Source: Phyllostachys edulis | Lineage: Eukaryota > Streptophyta > Magnoliopsida > Poales > Poaceae | DNA: 64,000 bases | NCBI GenBank assembly: GCA_036346405.1 | Contig: CM070548.1 | Location: 67,232,877 to 67,296,876 of the forward strand | Reading direction: 5' to 3' | Shown: positions 56,798 to 64,000 of the stretch, piece after piece | How the letters are laid out: each line of letters opens with the position of its first letter | How positions within the stretch are numbered: position 1 is the stretch's first letter | Notes under the pieces: generated by a model | Database searches by the model: none | What the model saw: the letters and a program-made list of their open reading frames with translations, nothing else | What the model was told of the DNA's origin: nothing | Made by a program: the position numbers and the translations under genes

Positions 56798-58920
56798 TTA
56801 CAGGTTGCGCAGTTGTGGAGTAGTTTTTGGCGTCCTGGGGGCAGTCCTGGCAGCGGCTTGAGTCTTCTGGATCGATTGCAGAAAGGAGCGGCGGCAGCTG
56901 CGCATGCGCGTGTTCCGTAGACAGATTTCGGAGGAAGCAAAGTGCTGTGTCTGCGTTTGCACAAGGATTGTGCTAGAACCGGCTTTTGTGCCTGTGTCGT
57001 ACATGCAGGTTTGGAAATTAGTGTGAACTCCAGGATATCATATACTTTTTGGTGGCCTTGGGTTTTGTGCATGAGGACAAATGCTTTGGCTGTATGCTTT
57101 AATTGAAAAAGCTTTTTGCCTTTTTGATCTTTTGGATTGAGTAATCTCCAGAAGAACCTTGTGGCAGCGTTGGAGATCTTCAGAGCATCTTTAGTGTTTT
57201 TTTGTCCTGCGCGAGTTATCAATTCAACACCATCTACTACAGCAAGGTTGCCACATCAGTAGAACAGAGAACTAATTTGGTAATTTTTGGTGTATGCAAC
57301 GCCACGTGATCCTTTCTCCCAGGATCGAGTACGAAAAATCTTCCACAATCATTCATCCCCTCTCTGATTGTCATTAACGATCCTACACTGTTCTTTAATC
57401 CAACTTGACAAATCAAAGGAGCTACACATTGATCAAATTAAAGGTAAATCCGACCACGATAAACTCTCTAATTGTCAACTTCACGAATATGAGCATCCGG
57501 TCTAGAACAAGGACCTTCTCCTTCTCTTCTCTAGTCTATCCAGTGTGTGCAATGCCTCACCTGTCTCTACACTACAACACAGCAGGTACAAAACTACAAA
57601 CCAAGGTTTTTGCTCTCATCCCCCCCACAAGTCACATGAGGAGAGGTCTCCACCCTCAATATCAAAGAGCATTCAATGCTTCACAAGCATGGCTAATTTA
57701 CATACCATAGAAAGAAAGAATTAAAGATAGAAAATCCTGAAGTCCCAACCTTTGCAAGCACTGAAGATACATCCTCTGCAAGGTCTACCATGAAGGCATG
57801 GAGCCAAAGTGATATTTTTTTCTTTAATCGTAATGATTTCCAAAACCCACAAGCAATAGATGGGAATGGAGATGTCATACCGGTTGAAGTTGAAGCACTG
57901 ATCAGCCCACCATGTAAACACAAAACAAAAGGGGGTCAACACCCAGAAACACTTGAGAAAAGAAAACGTCAAGACATAAACATCCAAGTGTGCAAAGAAG
58001 GTACCCCACCTGAACACAAAGCAACCTGACTTAAGTCAAAACAATAGGGCCTCCCGTGGCATTGTACTAGAAGGAAAAAAAACGTAATGGAGTCGGCTAC
58101 ATAATTCAGAACAACTTGATCCATATCAACTCTAACATACCTTAAAAAACTTTATTCATAACATGATCTTGACTCACACTAGTTCGAGCCTGACAACAAC
58201 TACCAAATGAGAACAACCAACCAGTGGCTTAATTTCTAAATCTCTACAAGTGCAACCTATCCATAGTGCACGCGTATGCTTTAGCTCTCTCTCGCACAAC
58301 TGCAACAACAGTACTAACCAGCTATTAGCACACCAACACGAATATATTCGACAACAAAATCTGACTGACCATCAAAATTCAGCGCACAGCAAGATGGAAC
58401 TGTGCACAACATAGCCTGCATCTATCTACCAACCAGAAAAATGGCCTCCTGGAATGGGGAAAAGCATCTTCATAATCCGTTTGGAGTGCATGTTGTGACG
58501 GACGGACAGCGTCAACAAGTTGCAGCAGCACTGGACCCTGTAATGTATGTAAATTTGTAATAAGCATTAAGCACTCTTATCAGGCTCCCTATTTTGCTAA
58601 ATAGCATGAACCCATCAAAATTTGAAAAAAAAAAGAGGTTCCAAACTAGTAACACACCTCCATAGATATATCACGCGAGAATAAGAATGCCCCTTTAAAT
58701 GTGAGATAATGTGAACCCTCACATAAGCCGTCCGATCGCCAAAGGGGATCATCAGTGCAACCACATTTTACTTCATATACCCCATTTTAACTTTTGTTCA
58801 GTCCCAACTCAGAGTCTTAATTTGACTACAGTTTTTTTAGTCACAATACGCCAGTGAAGGTAATAAAATTAAATACCAGAGTCAAACTATATACTATTAT
58901 AAATATTGACGGTTAATTTT
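55377..58920. other. spacer with a (TA)n run, no gene recognised
   Basis: A (TA)n microsatellite lies at 56754-56793. Around 55862-56120 the ends GGCTTTGGTTGG and CCCAACCAAACAGTCGGCC suggest a decayed Tourist-like MITE, without a clear target duplication. Other open frames here (for example 55489-55863 plus, 56704-57222 minus) have no recognisable motif. Confidence 0.4.
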
Positions 58921-58924
58921 CCGA

Positions 58925-59025
58925 AAGTTTTACCGCGTGGATACTACAGTGACAATACTTAGTAACTGAGGGAGTATCCGGATACTACGGCCACCAATAA
59001 TTAGTAACGGAGGGAGTGTATATCT
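58925..59025. repeat. Stowaway-like MITE ends
   Basis: Two GAGGGAGTA-type ends (TAACTGAGGGAGTA at about 58964 and TAACGGAGGGAGTG at about 59005) resemble the CTCCCTCCGT terminus of Stowaway elements. The opposite ends are not clear. A third such end, TACTCCCTCTGG, lies at about 59813. Confidence 0.4.
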
Positions 59026-59039
59026 AAGTATGAATTAGT

Positions 59040-60929
59040 ACCCCTGTTTTGGAGATGGCGTAGGGATCGTGGATCAGCTCGTGGAACCTCGGGTCGGCCA
59101 ATAGCTCGCACACGATCTCCTCCCTGTAAACGTGCGGAAGAACAGCCAGGCACCGCTGCACCACGTTGCTGCTGGCCTTCTGCCTCGACAGGCTCACGTA
59201 CCGGCCCCTGAAATCCGCGTGCAGGTTGTCCTTGCACCACGTAGTTTCTGCCATCGGGACAGCATCAGTTTGTACTTATGATTGAGACGTTTTGCATTGA
59301 AGTAACACGTGCATATCTTGTTCTAGCGGCAAAATTAATACCATTGTTGCTCAACATATATTTTCCGAATTATTCTAGAAAAGAACAAAGCCGTGATGCA
59401 ATATATGGAACCTGGAAGTGCGAAATACAGGATACTAAACAAAGTTTGCCTTCTTATTTGGTACTAATTAAGTTTCAAGTTGCAAGTATAGTTGATAATT
59501 GAACTGTCTCAATTAAGTGGTAGGAATTTTTTACTTGATTAGAGAGAATTAACTCTACTGGTTCAATAGCTTATCTAAATTGTATTTCTCTAGAGATATA
59601 GGCAATAAATACCTAAAAGAGGAAGCTATATGAGGATTGAGGAAGGATGATACTATGTCATGGAATAGAGAGCTATCACTAGGCAAAGAAAAATTGTAAT
59701 TCGTAGCATATATCTAAATGAGTTTCAATGGCTAGGGGGCCACCACCCAGGTTGGCCCAATGACCCTCCGCCAGTGACAGCATCGGTTCAGGCATCAAAT
59801 CAACATCAGAAATACTCCCTCTGGTTACAAAAAATGTAGTTTCGAGGCTCATGCAGTCAAACTTTCAAAATTTGGACTATCAATATCTTTTTAAATATTT
59901 AGATAGAACATGTATAAATTTATCTCGAAAAGAACTCCATAAAAGTATAACTTTATTAGGTTTTATAAATCTATCACAATGAAAGTTTATGGTCAAAGTT
60001 ACGTTTAAGATATTGTGTTTATGTCCAAAAGGACATTTTTTTTCTGTGACCCGAGCGAGTACGTGTGTGCGGGCTTACGTACCCAAAATCGTCTTGGGCA
60101 AGCTTCAGCCCGTCCTCGCACACCGCGCGGACGAGAAAGTCTCTCGTCTCGGCGTCATTGGCATTGTCGATGCACCGCTTCATCGTGTGGCAGCCGTGCC
60201 GGTCGGAGGAGATGCGGTAAGGGTGGTCCATCACAACGCGTGCCACGAACTGGACGCATGCAGGTTGGTTTTTCAATCAAATTAACTATCGGGTCATGCG
60301 CGCACGCAGAAGAAAGAGAATAACACGCATGCACGCGTACCAGGTTGTGCTTGGGCGAGAACGTTTCGAGGCATTTCTGGATCACGTGGCTGCTGGCCTG
60401 GTCCTTTATGAGCGTGAGCACGCCGACTTCTCCGACACCGGCGAGGCGAGGCATCGTGTGAAAGACTCGATTTGTCCGCGATGCCCGTCTATTCTGCCTA
60501 TCAGCTTCTGAAGGACGTTCGACCCTGATCGATGAAAACCAAAAAAAAGTGCAAAGAAATTGAAAAGAAACACGTAGGTTGTATGTTTTTGTATTCTAGA
60601 GAAAATTGAATCGAACATGTAACGCGTCCCAGCTATGTGTAAGTGCGTGGACATGGCGCTTACCCTGCATTCCTGGCAGCCTCCAGTACCTCGCGAGGGA
60701 ACGACTCGTCGAGGCTCCGGAGTACGCGCGCGACCGCCTGCTCGTCCGTCCAGAGCATCGCGCCATGTCGTCCACGAGCGAGGCGCTGACGGGGCTGCCC
60801 ATGAGCCTGACCACGTCGCCGGCGACCCCGTCGAACACGTCGCGCACGGCGTCCGCCCCGCGCTCCTCCACCATCCGGCGCAGGAATTGGCATCCGCGGA
60901 GCTCCGTGGCGACGCTGCGCATGCTGCCT
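59040..60929 (-). pseudogene. Pumilio (PUF) RNA-binding protein pseudogene
   Basis: PUF proteins bind mRNA 3' UTRs through eight helical repeats. Four exons with preserved splice sites are visible on the minus strand. Exon a 60929-60664: MRSVATELRGCQFLRRMVEE, then VFDGVAGDVVRLMGSPVSA and, in a shifted frame, ARVLRSLDESFPREVLEAA; donor GTAAGC. Exon b 60524-60341: SNVLQKLIGRIDGHRGQIES, then in another frame VLTLIKDQASSHVIQKCLE; donor GTACGC. Exon c 60249-60083: FVARVVMDHPYRISSDRHGC then HTMKRCIDNA; donor GTACGT. Exon d 59247-about 59044: NYVVQ, then in another frame RGRYVSLSRQKASSNVVQRC and FHELIHDPYA. Repeat cores such as SSHVIQKC and SNVVQRC are well kept. Three frameshifts (exons a, b, d) and loss of the last repeat make it a pseudogene. 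The 5' exons would lie beyond the CACTA element at 61035. Confidence 0.85.
59251..60080. other. intron of the PUF pseudogene, with MITE-like sequence
   Basis: Between exons d and c. AT-rich; it includes a Stowaway-like end at 59813 and a following AT-rich stretch (CAAACTTTCAAAATTTGGAC), typical of such elements. Confidence 0.45.
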
Positions 60930-61439
60930 CTGTTAGAAATCACCTGGTGTTTCACTCACGAGATTCCTTTGGCAACAGAATGATACACAGAGAAATTCTC
61001 TTCGTTGAACTTAAAAAAAACATTACACTTTACACACTACGGAGAACGCAGATTTGCCGAGTGTCGCCACTTTGCCGAGTGCCAAAATCGGGCACTTTCG
61101 TGAAACCACTCTTCTTAGAGTCTTGGGTACCGGCACTCGGCAAAGTCTAGCACTCGACAAAGAGTGGCTTTGCCGAGTGCCTCGAGTGCGGCACTTTCGG
61201 CAAAGGCGGCACTCGGCAAAAGCCCTCTTTCTTAGGAGTGCAACACTCGACAAAGAGTGGCACTCGGCAAAAAATGGCCCTTGACGGTAGAGCATACCAC
61301 GCAAGTCAATTTTTGCCGAGTGTTTTTTGGCACTTTCAAAGAAAGTCTTTGCCGAGTGCTTTTTTAACTTTCGGCAAAGAAAGTCTTTGCGAGTGCTTTT
61401 TTGGCACTTTCGGCAAAGAAGGATTTACCGAGTCACGAG

Positions 61440-63445
61440 GAATTGGCAAAAAAAAAATTTTTGGTTTTTGACCCATTTTTTTGTGAGGCCTTCCCACATT
61501 ATTTAAAACTCCATGTTCAAATTTGGGACAATTTTGATTTTTTGCTATATTTCGTTAGTTTTATTTGTTTAGTTGAATTTTATGGAATATTTCAAATTTG
61601 AGCTGCGGTGCATGAAATAATCGAATTTGGTCGTTCAAAAATGATATTCATGATATTTGGTGTATGTTGAGGCCGTATCCAGGAACTCACATGAAATTTC
61701 GAGCATCTTGTTGGCGTAACATAACGAGGTACTGCGAGAAAAGTGTATTTAAATTATATAAAATCGAGCGAAGTCGAAAATGGCGAAACTTGTCGGGCGT
61801 CGTGTTATCGCATGTAGAGTCTATGATAAAAAATTGAGAAGGTTTGAGCAAGTTGCGACGTCGGATGCCTAAAACCGGACATCTCACATGTTATCGCATA
61901 TAGAGTCATGTGAAGATGTGCAGGTTTTCAAACATCGCCGAACTTCATTTTTACGAAATAGACTCTATATAAAAAACTCGTCAAAAGTAAGAAAAAAGTT
62001 AAATAATATATTAAAACTGCAAAAAATAATAGGGCAAAAAACCCAAAAAAAAAAATTTGCAGTGTTTTTTTTGGCACTTTCGGCAAAAGTCTTCTTAGAG
62101 TGCTTTTTGCGCTCGCAAAGAAAGATTCTAGAAGTCTTGAGGAATTGGCAAATTTTTTTTTTGGTTTTTTGACCCATTTTTTTGTGAGGCCTTCCACATT
62201 ATTTAAAACTCCATGTTCAAATTTGGGACAATTTTGACTTTTTTGCTATATTTCGTTAGTTTTTTTGTTTCGTTGAATTTTATGGAATATTTCAAATTTG
62301 AGCTGCGGTGCATGAAATAATCGAATTTGGTCGTTCAAAAATGATATTCATGATATTTGGTGTATGTTGAGGCCGTATCCGAGGAACTCACATGAAATTT
62401 CGAGCATCTTGTTGGCGTAACATGGCGAGGTACTGCGAGAAAAGTGTATTTAAATTATATAAAATCGAGCGAAGTCCGAAAATGCCGAAACTTGTCGAGG
62501 CGTCGTGTTATCGCATGTAGAGTCTATGATAAAAAATTGAGAAGGTTTGAGCAAGTTGCGGCGTCGGATGCCTAAAACCCGGACATCTCGCATGTTATAG
62601 CATATAGAGTCATGTGAAGATGTGTGGGTTTCAGGCATCATGTGAGTTTCAATAAACAACAAAAATATCATGAAATCAAAATATAGGAAATATTCCATAA
62701 AATTCAGATAAACAAAAAAACTAACGAAATATAGGAAAAAAGTCAAAATTGTCCCAAATTTAACATGGAGTTTTAAATAATATATTAAAGTGCAAAAAAT
62801 AATGGGGCAAAAAAACCCAAAAAAAAATTTGCTTAGTTTTTTTGGCTTTTCGGCAAAGAAATCTGTCTTAGAGTGCTTTTTTTTTTGGCTTTCGGCAAAG
62901 AAAGTCTTTGCCAAGTGCTTTTTTTGGCACTTTCGGCAAGAAGGATTTCTAGAGTCTGAGGAATTGGCAAAATTTTTTTTTGGTTTTTTGACCCATTTTT
63001 TGTGAGGTCTTCCACATTATTTAAAACTCCATGTTCAAATTTGGGACAATTTTGACTTTTTTGCTATATTTCGTTAGTTTTATTTGTTTCGTTGAATTTT
63101 ATGGAATATTTCAAATTTGAGCTGCGGTGCATGAAATAATCGAATTTGGTCGTTCAAAAATGATATTCATGATATTTGGTGTATGTTGAGGCCGTATCCG
63201 GGAACTCACATGAAATTTCGAGCATCTTGTTGGCGTAACATGACGAGGTACTGCGAAAAGTGTATTTAAATTATATAAAATCGAGCGAAGTCGAAAATAT
63301 GAAACTTGTCGAGGCGTCGTGTTATCGCATGTAGAGTCTATGATAAAAAATTGAGAAGGTTTGAGCAAGTTGCGGCGTCGGATGCCTAAAACCGAGACAT
63401 CTCATATAGAGTCATGTTATAGCATATAGAGTCATGTGAAGATGT
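61440..63445 (+). repeat. three copies of a 0.7-0.8-kb repeat inside the CACTA element
   Basis: The block GACCCATTTTTTTGTGAGG ... GAATTTGGTCGTTCAAAAAT ... GCATGTAGAGTCTATGATAA ... TCATGTGAAGATGTG begins near 61470, 62169 and 62991. Units are close to identical and are joined by GGCACTTTCGGCAAAGAA-type linkers. The second unit is followed by an inverted fragment (62640-62780) of its own start. Confidence 0.85.
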
Positions 63446-63689
63446 GCAGGTTTTCAAAAACATACGCCAACAAAAAAGTCAAAATTGTCCCAAAATGAAC
63501 ATGCAGTTTTAAATAATATAAATTCAACTGCAAAAAATAATGGGGCAAAAAAAAAAAAAATTGCAGTGTTTTTGGCACTTTCGGCAAAAAAAGAAAATCT
63601 TCTTAGAGTGCTTTTTTTTAGCACTCGGAAAAAGAAGGATTCTAGAGTGCGAGGAATTGGCAAAAATTTGTGAACAATGTTAGAACCAC

Positions 63690-64000
63690 CATTTCGGATG
63701 AACAAATGATCAAACAACCAAAATAAACTTTGTAGATCTTGAGAAGTTATAGAATTTTGTAGTTGGCAACTTTTTCATTTGAATTCGTTTTGTTAAGGAA
63801 AACTGCGTTTGAGTTTGAAAAATTTAAAATTCGAATTTTTCAAACGACCTCGGATGGAAAAACAACCGAAATAAAAATTGTAGATCTCGAAAAGTTATGA
63901 AACTTTTAGTTAATAACTTTTGATTTGAAATCATCTTTTCATGCAAAACTACGTTTGAATTTCTTAAATTTGAAATTCAAATTTTGTAAACGACCTCGGA
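63690..64000 (+). repeat. about 147-bp tandem repeat at the right edge
   Basis: ACGACCTCGGATGGAAAAAC at 63843 recurs at 63989, and a diverged copy (CATTTCGGATGAACAAATG) lies at 63690. Between them lie TTGTAGATCTYGARAAGTTAT and TCAAACGAC-type words. It continues beyond the window. Confidence 0.75.

Larger units (their letters stand above)
61035..64000. mobile_element. CACTA transposon, left end and interior, cut by the window edge
   Basis: The left end CACTACGGAGAAC at 61035 is followed at once by many direct and inverted copies of TTTGCCGAGTGCC / GGCACTCGGCAAA (61050-61440), the subterminal repeats of a common grass CACTA family. The interior shows three large repeats and a 150-bp repeat. 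No transposase is seen before the window ends. The 3-bp target duplication (ACA at 61032-61034) cannot be confirmed without the right end. Confidence 0.8.

Noticed and set aside
56704..57222. 172-codon minus-strand frame
   Set aside because: Contains a translated (TA)n microsatellite (IYIYIY) and no other motif.
1..64000. CRISPR arrays, phage or bacterial defence systems, rRNA operons
   Set aside because: None seen; repeats here are LTRs, inverted terminal repeats and tandem arrays of plant transposons, and genes have plant introns.

Overview
The window looks like a transposon-rich, gene-poor stretch of a nuclear grass (Poaceae) genome. Four things point there: GC-rich coding exons next to AT-rich spacers; spliced plant gene families (STP/MST hexose transporters, a type-B response regulator, a Pumilio protein, a chloroplast-type DnaJ); a fragment of the grass-type plastid gene rpoC2; and a CACTA element carrying the TTTGCCGAGTG-type subterminal repeat familiar from panicoid and related grasses. 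The species cannot be fixed from the sequence alone. I saw no bacterial operon, CRISPR array, rRNA or convincing tRNA.

Layout. 1-1.03 kb: 3' part of an apparently intact sugar transporter gene (+). 1.2-4.4 kb: a Pack-MULE with 9-bp target duplication holding a broken host exon, with a 1.2-kb hAT element inserted in one terminal repeat. 6.3-8.1 kb: an internally deleted Ty1-copia element (-). 8.6-14.1 kb: a dead paralogue of the first transporter (-), split by a young Ty1-copia element at 9.4-13.4 kb. 15.3-17.9 kb: dispersed repeats and a frameshifted DnaJ first exon. 17.9-26.5 kb: Mutator-like element MULE-1, with a broken transposase, a GRF-like zinc-finger ORF, captured PHD-type exons and a 2.7-kb solo LTR in its right terminal repeat. 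27.5 kb: plastid rpoC2 fragment. 28.5-33.0 kb: a 4.6-kb hAT element with a nearly complete transposase, inserted in what looks like a gypsy LTR. 35.1-40.7 kb: MULE-2, a relative of MULE-1 with a fuller transposase and the same PHD-type exons. 40.8-47.5 kb: a heavily decayed copia element. 49.1-49.5 kb: RPA1-like exons (-). 50.3-53.2 kb: a type-B response regulator pseudogene (-) cut by a 1.6-kb solo LTR. 54.0-55.4 kb: a small hAT element and a Tourist-type MITE. 59.0-60.9 kb: a Pumilio pseudogene (-). 61.0 kb to the end: a CACTA element with large internal tandem repeats.

Apart from the transporter at the left edge, every recognisable host gene is partial or frameshifted. The value of the window lies in datable nested insertions (several exact or near-exact target site duplications) and in repeated capture or interruption of host genes. 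No gene set here forms a working pathway. Frameshift calls assume the assembly is correct; I could not check read support. Family names come from motif recognition, not database searches.
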